Positions 41,264 through 51,237 are shown, counted from the stretch's first letter. The stretch is DNA of 64,000 bases from JBJMQS01 sp045802605 (GCA_045802605.1 JBJMQS010000054.1:1-64000); one strand, 5' to 3'. Translations and numbers: made by a program. The notes: generated by a model not told the origin, from the letters alone.

Positions 41264-43633
41264 TCAATCCACGTAAATGAACTCGTTCGTGTTGTAAATC
41301 ACATGTGCTAGCTCGCCGAGCGCTCCTGGGTCACTCGCACCCTTGCGCGGGGCGGTGCGCGACTTCACGGCGGGGTCCGCCAGGAACTTTAGGGCCTTCT
41401 CTTTTTCAGTATCGCGCGGCGGTCGGCCCAGGGCGATACGAAATAGGCGATCGACTTGTGCCGCCGGCTCGGTGCCTGCGTCGTTCTTGACTCGCTGCGC
41501 TAAGTGACCGCTTAGCTCTAACACCATCGGTCCATTGAGCAGCAATAGCGCTTGGGGAGCCACCGTCGTTTGCACCCGCTTTTCACAGGGGCAAGCCGGC
41601 GGCGGCGCGTCGAAGCTCTCTAACAACACGGATGGTGTCGCACGACTGACGTGCAAATAAATACTGCGCCGGGATTGTTGCGGGCCCTCACGCACTGCTA
41701 GAGGCGATCGAGCGGCCTCCGGCGCGAGTGCTGCCGAATCGCCGGCTCGGGATCGCCCACCGGGGCCGTACATGACCGGATTGAGTCGGCCGCTGGTAAA
41801 GAGCATCGCGTCGCGGATCGCTTCGGCCTCGAGCCGGCGACGCGGAAACCGCGACCAAAGCTGATTGTCCGGATCACGGTTCTGAGCGTCAGCCGGTACC
41901 GTAGACGCTCGCCGATAAGTCGCCGAAGTGACAATCAGGCGATGCATCTTCTTCATGCTCCAGCCATCGGCGACGAAACGATCCGCCAGCCAATCGAGCA
42001 ACTCCGGATGTGTCGGTTTCTCGCCGCCAGGGCCGAAGTTAGACGGCGTTCCAACTAAGCCATGTCCAAAGTGATAGTGCCAGAGCCGATTCACCGCGAC
42101 GCGGGCGGTGAGTGGATGATCGGCCCGGGCGAGCCACCGTGCCAGCGCCAAACGTCGGCCGGCGGCGTCAAACTTCGTTTCTGCTGACGTTAATACTGTG
42201 GGTGCCCCCGCCGCCACTTCATCGGCTTTCGCTTTCGGGTCACCGCGTAACAACAAGTGCATCGCAGGCGCGGCAGGCATATCGCCGGAGATCAGTGCGA
42301 CGGGCAAACGCGGCTGCTCGGCTTCCAGCGACTGAATCTTCGTTTCCATGTTTTCACGTTCACGCTCCCGCGCCCGCAGCCAGCGGGAGGGCGGGGGTGG
42401 CCCGATAAAATTCGGTGGCTGAATTTCATCTTCTTCCCGCAGATCGCGATCGAAATCCCGCAATGACTCGACTCGCTGTTTCAACTCGGCGATCTCAGCG
42501 GTGCGGGCGGAAATCTCCGCTGTGAACTTCGCTTGTTCTTCCGCGGAGCCGACCGGCGTCGCTTTGCGTTCGAGCGCGGCGAACACAGCCAGGAATCGAT
42601 AGTAATCTCGCTGCGGAATGGGATCGGTCTTGTGATCGTGACAGCGGGCGCAGCCCATCGTCAACCCGAGGAACACTGAGGAAGTTGCCGAGAGCGCATC
42701 GTCTAACTCATCCAATCGCGCTTTTTCGCCGACGGCACCCGACGCCGGGCCGAGCGCCAAGAAGGCCGTCGCAATCAAAGCATCCCGATCGCCCGGCGTT
42801 AACTCATCGCCCGCAATTTGCTCGGTCAAAAATCGGTCATAAGGCTTGTCGGCGTTGAAGCTGCGAATGACATAGTCGCGGTAGTGATACGCCGGGCGGG
42901 GGCCGGCGGGGTCCGGCGCTTCGCCGCGCTCCGGCGAATCCGCGTCGGCGTAGCGAGCCAGATCAAGCCAGTGACGGGCCCAACGCTCACCATAGTGCGG
43001 GCTGGCGAGCAAACGATCGACCAATTTCTCATAGGCGTCGGCCGATTTATCGTTGACGAACGCGTCGGCCTCTTCCGGAGTCGGCGGTAGACCAATGAGA
43101 TCGAAGTTAAGTCGCCGAATCAATACTCGGCGCTCCGCCTCCGGCGCGAACTTCAGGTTCTTTTGTTCCAATCGCGCGAGCACAAAAGCATCAACGGGGT
43201 TGCGAACGGCGGCGGCATCGTGCACCACCGGCGGTGCAGGTGTCTTCACCGGCCGGAACGCCCAGTACGCGCGATCGGCCTCCGTGACCTGCATCTCCCG
43301 CCGCGGCGCGACCGCAGCGGCCGGCAGGCTGCGCACCCACGCCGCGATGGCGTCGATCTCCGCCTGCTCGAGCTGTTTCTCCGGCGGCATGTGGGTGTCG
43401 TGCCCGGCCGCGAGCACTTCCACGATCAAGCTCTCGGCAGGTTTGCTGGCGGTGAGCACCGGCCCGGACTTTGCCCCGGCGAGTGCTTTGTCAATAGAGA
43501 CAAGTTCCAACCCCGCCCGCGGCTTAGCGCCGCCGTGGCACTTAATGCAATGTGTCGTGAAAACAGCTTGCGCTTTGACCGCCTCCGGCGAGGGGTCCGC
43601 GGCCAAAAGAAGTGGCAGCAGCATTGTGTACAT
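41264..43633 (-). CDS. DUF1549/DUF1553 protein with planctomycete cytochrome c domain
   Basis: 789 residues. Exported (short hydrophobic start). Domains: PSCyt1-type cytochrome c (heme motif CIKCHGG, about residues 20-110), DUF1549 (FVLARLEQKNLKF, RRLNFDLIGLPPTPEEADAF, YGERWARHWLDLARYADAD), a second CARCHDHK motif, and DUF1553 (RWLARADHPLTARVAVNRLW, HPELLDWLADRF, TSATYRRAS). Such proteins usually pair with a DUF1501 gene and are expanded in planctomycetes, with proposed roles in polysaccharide or sulfated-compound breakdown. No DUF1501 gene is adjacent here. Divergent from cysK. Confidence 0.93.
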   Translation of the reverse strand: MYTMLLPLLLAADPSPEAVKAQAVFTTHCIKCHGGAKPRAGLELVSIDKALAGAKSGPVLTASKPAESLIVEVLAAGHDTHMPPEKQLEQAEIDAIAAWVRSLPAAAVAPRREMQVTEADRAYWAFRPVKTPAPPVVHDAAAVRNPVDAFVLARLEQKNLKFAPEAERRVLIRRLNFDLIGLPPTPEEADAFVNDKSADAYEKLVDRLLASPHYGERWARHWLDLARYADADSPERGEAPDPAGPRPAYHYRDYVIRSFNADKPYDRFLTEQIAGDELTPGDRDALIATAFLALGPASGAVGEKARLDELDDALSATSSVFLGLTMGCARCHDHKTDPIPQRDYYRFLAVFAALERKATPVGSAEEQAKFTAEISARTAEIAELKQRVESLRDFDRDLREEDEIQPPNFIGPPPPSRWLRARERERENMETKIQSLEAEQPRLPVALISGDMPAAPAMHLLLRGDPKAKADEVAAGAPTVLTSAETKFDAAGRRLALARWLARADHPLTARVAVNRLWHYHFGHGLVGTPSNFGPGGEKPTHPELLDWLADRFVADGWSMKKMHRLIVTSATYRRASTVPADAQNRDPDNQLWSRFPRRRLEAEAIRDAMLFTSGRLNPVMYGPGGRSRAGDSAALAPEAARSPLAVREGPQQSRRSIYLHVSRATPSVLLESFDAPPPACPCEKRVQTTVAPQALLLLNGPMVLELSGHLAQRVKNDAGTEPAAQVDRLFRIALGRPPRDTEKEKALKFLADPAVKSRTAPRKGASDPGALGELAHVIYNTNEFIYVD

Positions 43634-43691
43634 CGGGCATCATCTTACCCGAAAAATCGCTAGCATGTCCGAGAGGATAGAGGATTTTGCC

Positions 43692-44666
43692 ATGGCCGAG
43701 CAATTGCCTTTTCGTGGACGGATCTACGACGACATCACCCAATGCGTGGGCCACACGCCCCTCATTCGCATGCGCCGGGCCTGCGGCGACGCCAAAGCGA
43801 CCGTTGTCGCCAAGTTGGAAAGCTTCAATCCGCTTTGGTCGGTCAAGGATCGTATCGGCGTGGCCATGATTGATGCGGCCGAGAAGGCCGGGAAGGTGGT
43901 TGCCGGCACCCGCGTCGTTGAGCCGACCAGCGGCAACACCGGCATTGGCCTGGCCTTCGTCTGTGCCGCACGCGGCTACCCGCTCACGGTGACAATGCCC
44001 GAGACAATGTCGATCGAACGTCGGCGGATGCTCAAGGCACTAGGGGCCGAGATCGTGCTCACGCCCGGCGACAAAGGGATGAATGGCGCGATCGCCAAGG
44101 CGGAGGAGATTTTCCGAGAGTTGGGCGGCGAGCCAAACGTTTTCATGCCGCAGCAATTCAAGAATCCCGCGAACCCGGAAATCCACCGCAAGACCACGTC
44201 CGAGGAAATCTGGCGCGACACCGAGGGCAAAGTGGACTTCGTCGTCTCCGGTATCGGTACCGGCGGCACCATCACCGGCTGCGGCGAGGTGCTCAAGCAA
44301 CGCAAGCCCGGCGTGAAGATGGTCGCCGTCGAGCCGGTCGCCAGCCCCGTGATCGCTCAGAAGCTCAACAATCAGGAACTCAAGCCGGGCCGGCACAAGA
44401 TTCAAGGGATTGGTGCGGGCTTCATTCCCGGCGTGTTGAATTTAAAAGTGATCGATGAAGTCGTGCAGGTTACCGACGACGACGCCTTCAACATGACCCG
44501 CCGCCTGGCCCGCGAGGAAGGCTGGATGGTCGGCATCAGTTCCGGCGCGGCCGCTCATGCTGCTGTGCAGATCGCCCAGCGGCCTGAGAATGCGGGCAAA
44601 TTGGTCGTCGTAGTATTGCCGGACTTGGGGGAGCGGTATCTCAGCACCCCCTTGTTCCCCGAGTAA
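43692..44666 (+). CDS. cysK: Cysteine synthase A
   Basis: 324 residues. Makes cysteine from O-acetylserine and sulfide with PLP. The PLP Lys is in NPLWSVKDRIG; EPTSGNTGIGLAF binds the substrate carboxylate, GIGTGGTITG binds the phosphate, and GISSGAAAHA lies at the C-terminal end. The frame is open about 640 bases upstream, antisense to the DUF1549 gene, but that part is not real. ATG at 43692 follows AGAGG by 8 bases. Cytoplasmic, probably monocistronic. Confidence 0.95.
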   Translation: MAEQLPFRGRIYDDITQCVGHTPLIRMRRACGDAKATVVAKLESFNPLWSVKDRIGVAMIDAAEKAGKVVAGTRVVEPTSGNTGIGLAFVCAARGYPLTVTMPETMSIERRRMLKALGAEIVLTPGDKGMNGAIAKAEEIFRELGGEPNVFMPQQFKNPANPEIHRKTTSEEIWRDTEGKVDFVVSGIGTGGTITGCGEVLKQRKPGVKMVAVEPVASPVIAQKLNNQELKPGRHKIQGIGAGFIPGVLNLKVIDEVVQVTDDDAFNMTRRLAREEGWMVGISSGAAAHAAVQIAQRPENAGKLVVVVLPDLGERYLSTPLFPE

Positions 44667-44672
44667 TCCGTA

Positions 44673-45563
44673 TTACGTCAAAATAATATCCATTGTGTAC
44701 TGAGCCTGGGCACCGCTCGGTGAATGCACACGAATCAGATACGGATTTCCCGCCGTTACGACGCCTACACCGATGCCTGTGCCCGGATCGGTCGAGAACA
44801 CGCCGCTGCTCGTCTTCGTCGCTTCGACCGTCGCCAGGGCAAGGGGTGTCCCGTTGTTGGCGTGAATCTGGATTGTCAACGTGCCCGAGACTGGCGGCGC
44901 GAAAGCGTAAATCCGGTCATCATTGTTGTTGTTCGAATACGCCGAGATGGTGTACGTCTGGCCCACGGTCAGCGTGATCGGTGCGGAGGCTTGTAGGAAA
45001 CGGCCTTCGTAACGTCCCAAGTTCTCGTAGTGCTGCACGGCCGTGAATTGGCCGACATTCACCGCCATGGCAATGTCGAGATTGTCCGCGAGGTAGTCGG
45101 CCCGATCGAAGTTGTGCGAAGGGATTCGATCTTCGAACTGGCCATGCTGCCAGAAGTGCTCAAAGGCACTCACTTGGCCCGCGACAACAAGGCCATTGAC
45201 GTCCGGATTATCGGCAAGATATTGCGCGGTGTTGAAGCTGCGGTTGGCGTTGCGGCCCTCGAATTGTCCATTTGTTTCGAAGTGCAGCATCGGCGTGGCG
45301 ACTCCCAACTGATAAGCCGCCCGGACATCCGGATTGTCTTCCAGATACTCGAACGGGTTGAACAGTGGATTGCCGACGCGCAGTTCCTTGTCGCCCCAAA
45401 TCCGGAAATGCTCCTCAGCTGACTTAAACTCGCCGCGAGCCACCGCGTCGGCCACGTCGGGATAAGTATTCAAATAGAACTGGGGATCGAAGATGTTGGT
45501 CGTCGAGGGAACGTCGCGGCCTTCCAGCCGAGTGAGGCGCAATGTCGAACGGTGGCGGGTCAT
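44673..45563 (-). CDS. Secreted protein with four NPDV-type repeats
   Basis: 296 residues. The start LRLTRLEGRDVPS is the planctomycete LEDR-type motif of exported proteins. Four tandem repeats of about 45 residues follow, each of the type F-x-x-x-x-YL-x-x-NPDV-x-x-A, ending EHF-x-x-x-G-x-x-EGR (FDPQFYLNTYPDV, FEYLEDNPDV, AQYLADNPDV, ADYLADNLDI), as in cyanobacterial and proteobacterial calcium/hemolysin-type surface proteins. A C-terminal beta domain (TLTVGQTYTISAYS, TLTIQIHANNG) resembles prepeptidase C-terminal domains. AGGAG precedes the ATG. Extracellular, binding or structural role inferred. Confidence 0.82.
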   Translation of the reverse strand: MTRHRSTLRLTRLEGRDVPSTTNIFDPQFYLNTYPDVADAVARGEFKSAEEHFRIWGDKELRVGNPLFNPFEYLEDNPDVRAAYQLGVATPMLHFETNGQFEGRNANRSFNTAQYLADNPDVNGLVVAGQVSAFEHFWQHGQFEDRIPSHNFDRADYLADNLDIAMAVNVGQFTAVQHYENLGRYEGRFLQASAPITLTVGQTYTISAYSNNNNDDRIYAFAPPVSGTLTIQIHANNGTPLALATVEATKTSSGVFSTDPGTGIGVGVVTAGNPYLIRVHSPSGAQAQYTMDIILT

Positions 45564-45750
45564 GGAGTGCTCCTGCGGTGATCATCAAGATGTCGGCGGA
45601 AGGCGAGTTCCCTCTATTGTGCCACATTTACCCCCGAATGAGCAATGATTGCGGATTTCGCCGGGTCCGCCCTTGCGGTGACTCTCCCGACCGACGACGA
45701 TACAGCGGTGTTGCCGGGAATGCGGACGCTACCGAAAGGAAGGTGATTCC

Positions 45751-46872
45751 GTGTTGTATGCAACGCTCGTTGTGGCCGGGTTGGTATTGGTGCTGGCGAA
45801 TATCCAGGTGCCGCGCCGCGCTGCGCCCGCAAATTCTCAGCGACCATCATTGTTAGGACTTCAGATTGCCGGCGGGGTTGCGGCCATTATCGTACCGGGC
45901 TGTATGGGAATGGGGCTGCCAATTGTCTTTAACCAACTACTCGCATTGGCAGTATTGTGGATCGTTTGCCGGCTTGCAATGGTGTCAGCGAGTAAATATC
46001 GCTTGGCGACACTGGTAGTAACTCTCGCGGTTTTTGCCGCGTTTGCAATTCCAGAATTGGCCAAAGAAGCACAGCTACGAAAACAGTATCCATTCGTATC
46101 GATGGAACAGAGAATACCTCCGCCCAGAGTTGCTGAGCGCACCCATTTCCTGGCCGCCGAATCCGACCATAACTTACAAGTGACTGATGAAATCGATGAA
46201 GACCTGAAACTCTACAGCTCTGAGCGCCGTGAAGAGGCTCTGAAGCGGCTTCACGAGGACGCGGTTTCCTATTTCTCAAATACTATGGGCTTTGGCGTAG
46301 GCCGGATGGGTGTGCTTAAACGGAATGGCAACCTCGACTCTAATCATCCGGACAAATCAATACCGCAACCTACTTTACCAAGCACGTCGGCGGGAATTGA
46401 TGGAGACGCTCAAGTTATCAATGGCAAGCATGAGGACTTGCGATCGTTGCATCTACAGAGCATTTTCGATTTCGCTCATCCGCGGACACTAGGTTACGTC
46501 AAGAATCGAAACGCCGTGGCGGGATTTGAATCGCACCGCTTCGGGCGCTTGCCCGACAACCCTAAATCGTGGAAGGTGCTTTCGGTAGAGCTCGTTGGGT
46601 TGGTCGTGAACCCGCAGCCTGTGGCCTACGTCTCCGCGAATTTACCCCGGATGGAAGAGCTCAAGGCAGCCTCAACCCGTCCATTGAATGACTTTGAATC
46701 CGCAGGCTTGGACGTGTTGCGCAGTGGGCAGGACCTATACGTAACAGGAAACCAACACAGCATCCGCCTCCTCGGCGCCATCCGCGCCGCGGAAAAATGT
46801 GCCGTCTGTCACGGTTGTGACCGCGGCGATATGCTCGGCGCCTTCTCATACACCTTGCGGCGAGAAGACTAA
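45751..46872 (+). CDS. Membrane protein with C-terminal heme-c motif
   Basis: 373 residues from a GTG start preceded by GGAAGGTGA. Three to four membrane helices occupy about residues 1-105 (MLYATLVVAGLVLVLANIQV, AIIVPGCMGMGLPIVF, LATLVVTLAVFAAFAIP). The soluble rest includes RTLGYVKNRNAVAGFESHRF and, near the C terminus, CAVCHGCDRGDMLGAFSYTL: CxxCH is a single covalent heme site. The C-terminal pattern is a known planctomycete type but its function is unknown. Next gene follows after 20 bases, possibly cotranscribed. Confidence 0.72.
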   Translation: MLYATLVVAGLVLVLANIQVPRRAAPANSQRPSLLGLQIAGGVAAIIVPGCMGMGLPIVFNQLLALAVLWIVCRLAMVSASKYRLATLVVTLAVFAAFAIPELAKEAQLRKQYPFVSMEQRIPPPRVAERTHFLAAESDHNLQVTDEIDEDLKLYSSERREEALKRLHEDAVSYFSNTMGFGVGRMGVLKRNGNLDSNHPDKSIPQPTLPSTSAGIDGDAQVINGKHEDLRSLHLQSIFDFAHPRTLGYVKNRNAVAGFESHRFGRLPDNPKSWKVLSVELVGLVVNPQPVAYVSANLPRMEELKAASTRPLNDFESAGLDVLRSGQDLYVTGNQHSIRLLGAIRAAEKCAVCHGCDRGDMLGAFSYTLRRED

Positions 46873-46892
46873 TCCTCGTCAATGAATAGAGC

Positions 46893-48881
46893 ATGACGCT
46901 CGCAACGATTACGAAGACGGTCCATCGCGTTGTTCTGCAACTGGTGCCGGCCCTCATTTTGATTTGGGTCGCCGTCGTTTATGTGGATCGCGCCTGGTCC
47001 GCTCTCGCACCGTTGGACCCCACACCCACGGATGGGCCGTTCCAACTTTGCAACATGTTGCGGCGGTTGGATGCCGGCGAATTACCGGGCCGCGACTTTC
47101 CAGCCTTCCACGGCGTCGGCATTCCGTGGGCTCATTGGCCGCTCTATCGCTGGTTCGAGCATTGGTTCTCGGATAATCCCGACAGCGAACTCTTCGCATC
47201 CGAGTTGGCCCGGCAAACGCTGACCCCCGTGGCCACGCTGCTGGTTTACGCGCTGGCTTCGCTGGCGCTGACGCGGTCGCTGTGGCCCGCGGCGATCTGG
47301 GCACTGCTGAGCATAATGCCGCTGCCGGCTGTGTTGGGCAAAGTATTGCCGCTCGCGCAACTCATGGAGGCGGGCACCAGCTTAAATGGATTGCGCGGCT
47401 TGATGCCGCTGTTGGCTATCTCCTGCTTGTGGCGCAGCGGACCTCTCGCGGCCGGTGCTGCGCTTGGTGCCGCGTGGCTCTTGGGCATCGAGCAAGGCAC
47501 CTATCTGGCGATTGCGATTTGCGCGACGGGGCTGTTCGCCTGGCAGCGGCGAAAAAATCGACCCGACTTCGATCGCCCCGCACTCGCCATATCGCTCATG
47601 CTTGGAGTCACGATAGGCCTCGCGGGCATTGCCATCCTCACATGGGGGGGCCAGGCCAATGCCTTGCGGCTTTACTTCAGTGACATTCCGCACGATCAAG
47701 TCTGGTACTTCGGCGTGCTTCCCAACGACTACCTCGGCAGCGGCGAGCCGGGAAATCAAAAGCGTGTGATCTACATCATCGTGGCGGCGGCCATATTTGC
47801 TGTTACTTGGATCGTCAGCATTGCGCTAGCGCGTCGCGCCACTAGTCCGGAAAGACTGAGCGGCTCGCTGATTCTTGCGGTCGCTGTCGCGTACTCGGGA
47901 CTGACCCTGACCAGTAGTCTCGGCATCTTCCGTCCACATGAGTTTTACCACTTGGCCGCGCGGGTATTAATCATGCTCGCCACTGCGTGGGCCTACCGCC
48001 AACTGAGCATATGGATTCAAAAACAGCGCCTGCCCTCGCAAACGATTACGACGAGCATCGCCGGCGTGGTTGCGGTCGGGTTGATCTTGTTCACATTTCG
48101 CGATGCAATATCCCGGCGTAATGCCGCCGCGACTCCAACACTTGCCCCCCGCTGGTTGAAGCTCGCCGATGAAGGTTCGCGCCTCATCCGTGCGGCCATT
48201 CCTGAGCCGCGCACTGACGACCTATGGTCCACGTATGCTTCGATCGTGGAGGAAAGGCTCGGCATTTTTCATCCGCGCGAGGACTACATCATCCACGCGC
48301 TGGGCGACGAGCGAGCCGTCTACATTTCCGAATTCGCGAAACGACAGCCAGCGTTTGTGCAGACCATGCGCCGCGACCAAATGCTCTACGAAGAGTGGCT
48401 GCAAACCACCACGTGGGGTTTCTACGAACGGCTGTTGGACAATTACGAGCCAGCCTTACGAATGGATTTCAGTGAGTTCTGGCGGCGAACCGGCCGTATG
48501 TGGCGCGAGCCCTCGTCCGATGGCGGCAAAAACATTCCACTTCCCTTGGATGTAAGCGCGATCGACGTACCGGCCGGTCCCGCATCAGCCAACCTCGCCA
48601 TCGTTCGTGTCGAATACGAAACTGAGACGCCCTTCGGCGAGTTGCCGGTGATCGGTCGTCAAGCGCGATTCCTCGTGGCGATGCCCGGGAGCCGTTCGCA
48701 ATACCCCGCGTCGTTGCCGCCGCACAGCCGGGTCCACGAGTTTCCGGTGCCGCTCAACCCGGGCCAGCCATTCCAATTGGAATTCCAAATTCACGGCCTC
48801 GCACCCGAAGCCGAGCTGATTCTGAGATCCATAACCGTGCGCTATCGCACGGTGCCGAAGGAATTTCTAAAGCCTTCGTAA
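46893..48881 (+). CDS. Polytopic membrane protein, GT-C glycosyltransferase-like
   Basis: 662 residues with about ten membrane helices in the first 400 residues and a soluble C-terminal domain of about 240. An acidic-polar external loop after the first helix (LDPTPTDGPFQLCNMLRRLD, AGELPGRDFPAFHGVG) resembles GT-C enzymes that use lipid-linked sugars, but no diagnostic motif is certain. Could take part in cell-envelope glycosylation. Function not assigned. Confidence 0.7.
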   Translation: MTLATITKTVHRVVLQLVPALILIWVAVVYVDRAWSALAPLDPTPTDGPFQLCNMLRRLDAGELPGRDFPAFHGVGIPWAHWPLYRWFEHWFSDNPDSELFASELARQTLTPVATLLVYALASLALTRSLWPAAIWALLSIMPLPAVLGKVLPLAQLMEAGTSLNGLRGLMPLLAISCLWRSGPLAAGAALGAAWLLGIEQGTYLAIAICATGLFAWQRRKNRPDFDRPALAISLMLGVTIGLAGIAILTWGGQANALRLYFSDIPHDQVWYFGVLPNDYLGSGEPGNQKRVIYIIVAAAIFAVTWIVSIALARRATSPERLSGSLILAVAVAYSGLTLTSSLGIFRPHEFYHLAARVLIMLATAWAYRQLSIWIQKQRLPSQTITTSIAGVVAVGLILFTFRDAISRRNAAATPTLAPRWLKLADEGSRLIRAAIPEPRTDDLWSTYASIVEERLGIFHPREDYIIHALGDERAVYISEFAKRQPAFVQTMRRDQMLYEEWLQTTTWGFYERLLDNYEPALRMDFSEFWRRTGRMWREPSSDGGKNIPLPLDVSAIDVPAGPASANLAIVRVEYETETPFGELPVIGRQARFLVAMPGSRSQYPASLPPHSRVHEFPVPLNPGQPFQLEFQIHGLAPEAELILRSITVRYRTVPKEFLKPS

Positions 48882-48919
48882 GATTCCTGTACCCGTTCGA
48901 GAAATCCAGAGTTCCTCCC

Positions 48920-49399
48920 ATGCCCGATCCCGCACTCCCACTCCTGCGCCATGCGGTCGCTGCTCTCTCCTATCGTGCGGCCCGTGCTTGCGAGAATGCA
49001 CCGCCCAACTTTGCCGAAGTGCGCGCCTCCGAATCGACCCGCACGGCTGGCGCGATCCTTTGCCACATGGGAGATCTCTTCGACTGGGCCGCCAAGCTCG
49101 CGCTCGGCAAGCACGAATGGAAACCAGCCGAGCCATTGCCGTGGGAGCGTGAAGTCAATCGTTTCTTTACTACACTGGGTCGCTTCGACGCGATTCTCGC
49201 CGAAGGTCAATTGGCTTGCAGTGCTGAAAAACTGCTGCAAGGCCCCATCTCCGACGCCCTGACCCACGTCGGCCAACTGGCGATGCTGCGCCGTCTGGCC
49301 GGCAGCCCAATGATCGGCGAAAGCTATTTCGGCGCCGACATTTCCGTGGGCCATATCACCCCGCAATTGCCCGCACCCGCCGCACCGTTTAAGAAATAA
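48920..49399 (+). CDS. DinB-like four-helix metalloprotein
   Basis: 159 residues, all helical. Metal ligands expected for DinB/YfiT proteins appear as His in ILCHMGDLFDWA and in DALTHVGQLAMLRRL. Members act as thiol S-transferases or hydrolases. Substrate unknown. Small gene in a plus-strand run between the membrane protein and the TIGR02996 gene. Confidence 0.72.
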   Translation: MPDPALPLLRHAVAALSYRAARACENAPPNFAEVRASESTRTAGAILCHMGDLFDWAAKLALGKHEWKPAEPLPWEREVNRFFTTLGRFDAILAEGQLACSAEKLLQGPISDALTHVGQLAMLRRLAGSPMIGESYFGADISVGHITPQLPAPAAPFKK

Positions 49400-49446
49400 G
49401 GTGGAGGTCGAAGCGCGCGAAGGCTCAAACCCGAGGAGACATTCCC

Positions 49447-49992
49447 ATGACCGACGCGGGATTTCTCAAAGCCATCGACGCCGCTCCGAACGACGACATC
49501 CTCCGGCTCATGTACGCCGACTGGCTCGACGAACAGGGCGATCGTCGCGGCGAATTCATCCGCGCGGAAGTTGAATTCATGAAAGCGGACGAGGATCGAC
49601 GTGAAGCGAGTATACCTAATGCTCAACTCATTGTCATCGGCCGCGATATCGAACCTGCCTGGGTAGCGCAGATTAGTCGTGTGCCGATTGAAAACTGCGA
49701 GCTTGAGTTCGAATTTCAATGTCCCAAGAAATGGGACCAACTTGCCCCGACACGTGATGCATTCGTGCGTCACTGTGAAGCTTGCGACCGACTAGTGCAC
49801 TTTTGTTCGGACATCAATGTCGCGGTGGCGCACGCTCAGAACGGAGAGTGCGTCGCCGTTGATCCTCGGTTGATGCGTGAACCTGGCGACGTGGGCGATC
49901 GGCCACCTCTCGTCTTGGGCAGCCTTGCAGCCGTCCAGCGCAGGCACGAGGAGTGGGAAGCCGCTCGTCAGCAGCGTCGCCGACGTCGCTAG
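49447..49992 (+). CDS. TIGR02996 repeat-companion domain protein
   Basis: 181 residues. The first about 45 residues are the TIGR02996 domain (LKAIDAAPNDDILRLMYADW, LDEQGDRRGEFIR), found almost only in Gemmata-like planctomycetes, often next to leucine-rich repeats. Here it is followed by a different domain with cysteines (VRHCEACDRLVHFC) that may bind zinc. GAGGAG precedes the ATG. Function unknown. Confidence 0.88.
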   Translation: MTDAGFLKAIDAAPNDDILRLMYADWLDEQGDRRGEFIRAEVEFMKADEDRREASIPNAQLIVIGRDIEPAWVAQISRVPIENCELEFEFQCPKKWDQLAPTRDAFVRHCEACDRLVHFCSDINVAVAHAQNGECVAVDPRLMREPGDVGDRPPLVLGSLAAVQRRHEEWEAARQQRRRRR

Positions 49993-50007
49993 TCTCAACC
50001 AGATGAT

Positions 50008-50892
50008 TTACTTCCCCGGCGCGGGATATGTCTTCCGCGTCGCGGCGAGCACCTTATCGAAATCCGGCGGCACCGGCTCGAACGCGGTGAGCCGCAGGAG
50101 CGTCAGCACGTTGCGGCCGCTCTCCTTGCGGTTGGCTTCCAGAACTCCGCGCACAAATCGCTGACGCGTGTTCGAGTCCGGTCGCTCGTCGTAGTACGCA
50201 ATCACGGGCGGTGGCAGCGGCTGCGACTCGAATACCACTTTCAGTTGACTAAATCGCCCCGACTTGCGACGCTTGTAGGTGTCGAGCGCGGGGCGGTCCG
50301 TCACCGCGGCTTGGACATTACCATCCACGACATCATCGAGTGCATCTTCAATACCCTGGTTGATCGTCAACTTCTTGAAGAAATTCTCCGGCGTCGATTT
50401 CTGTGCCGCGACTTCGTGATCCACCACGAGCCGGAACACCGATTGACCCTGCTCCGGAATCGACAGCGTTTGTCCTTTCAATCCGGCGAAGTTGGTAGCC
50501 GGATTATTCTGCGAAGTCACGATGCACACTACACGGTAGCGCTGTGCGTTGATGCCTACGGCAAGGGGCTTTAACTTCGGCTGTTGTTCCTGGGCCCAGG
50601 CGAACTCGAAGCCCTGAAACACGCCCATCTGCAAATCGCCATGCTCCATCCCGGCCACGACGTCGCGCCAATCTTTGCGCACCTCGATATTTGCCGGTAG
50701 CCCTGTTTCGTCCTTGATGAATTCCTCGAATGTTTGCATGCCGCCCTTTTCGCGGCCATTCGCATCGCTGTTGAGAACGCCGCTTTTGCCGATGCGCAAC
50801 GGCGGGCCTCCCGGCTCAGTGCCGCGAACAAGCGTGACAGCGAAAAGAGAAAAGCCGGCGAGAAGGCCGGTGACGGTTGCGAAACGTTTCAT
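50008..50892 (-). CDS. PhnD-like phosphonate/phosphate ABC substrate-binding protein
   Basis: 294 residues. Signal peptide (MKRFATVTGLLAGFSLFAVT). Type 2 periplasmic-binding fold: GMQTFEEFIKDETGL, GDLQMGVFQGFEFAWAQEQ, LKPLAVGINAQRYRVVCIVT, DVVDGNVQAAVTDRPAL, as in PhnD/SsuA/TauA-like proteins. No transporter ATPase or permease gene is adjacent, so it may serve a distant transporter or act as a sensor. The ATG at 50892 fits the signal; a longer open frame upstream overlaps nothing useful. Confidence 0.8.
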   Translation of the reverse strand: MKRFATVTGLLAGFSLFAVTLVRGTEPGGPPLRIGKSGVLNSDANGREKGGMQTFEEFIKDETGLPANIEVRKDWRDVVAGMEHGDLQMGVFQGFEFAWAQEQQPKLKPLAVGINAQRYRVVCIVTSQNNPATNFAGLKGQTLSIPEQGQSVFRLVVDHEVAAQKSTPENFFKKLTINQGIEDALDDVVDGNVQAAVTDRPALDTYKRRKSGRFSQLKVVFESQPLPPPVIAYYDERPDSNTRQRFVRGVLEANRKESGRNVLTLLRLTAFEPVPPDFDKVLAATRKTYPAPGK

Positions 50893-51018
50893 CGTCCTGA
50901 TTCCTTCCACGACTGCAAATCGAGGGCAAAAATGAATTGCCGCAAATCCGGGGCCGATCAAATCAGCTGGTGCCAAGGGAGCAAAGATGAGCAAAAGGGG
51001 ACTATTCAAGGAGACGAG

Positions 51019-51090
51019 AGGCGCCGCCCGGATTCGAACCGGGGAATGATGGTTTTGCAAACCATTGCCTTACCACTTGGCTACGGCGCC
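51019..51090 (-). tRNA. tRNA-Cys (GCA)
   Basis: Cloverleaf on the minus strand: acceptor GGCGCCG (51090-51084) pairs with CGGCGCC (51026-51020); the T arm has GGTTCGAATCC; the anticodon loop in GGTTTGCAAAACC carries GCA for Cys. The discriminator base at 51019 is U, the cysteine identity base. CCA is not encoded. Confidence 0.95.
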
Positions 51091-51237
51091 GGAAGGTTGA
51101 AGATATAGCCATCGGCCCCAGCAGTGTCAATCGGGCTGTCGAAACTACGGAGACTGCGCAATTCTCCGTGGTTCGCGGACGACATCTCCATTACATTAAT
51201 CAGACACGCTGAACTACTGTTTTTAGAAGGTCGCATC

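Noticed and set aside
43053..43691. Long N-terminal extension of cysK
   Set aside because: It is antisense to the DUF1549/1553 gene, and cysteine synthases begin at the downstream ATG, which has its own ribosome site.
48842..49366. 174-residue minus-strand frame
   Set aside because: Antisense to the DinB-like gene, which has conserved metal His residues.
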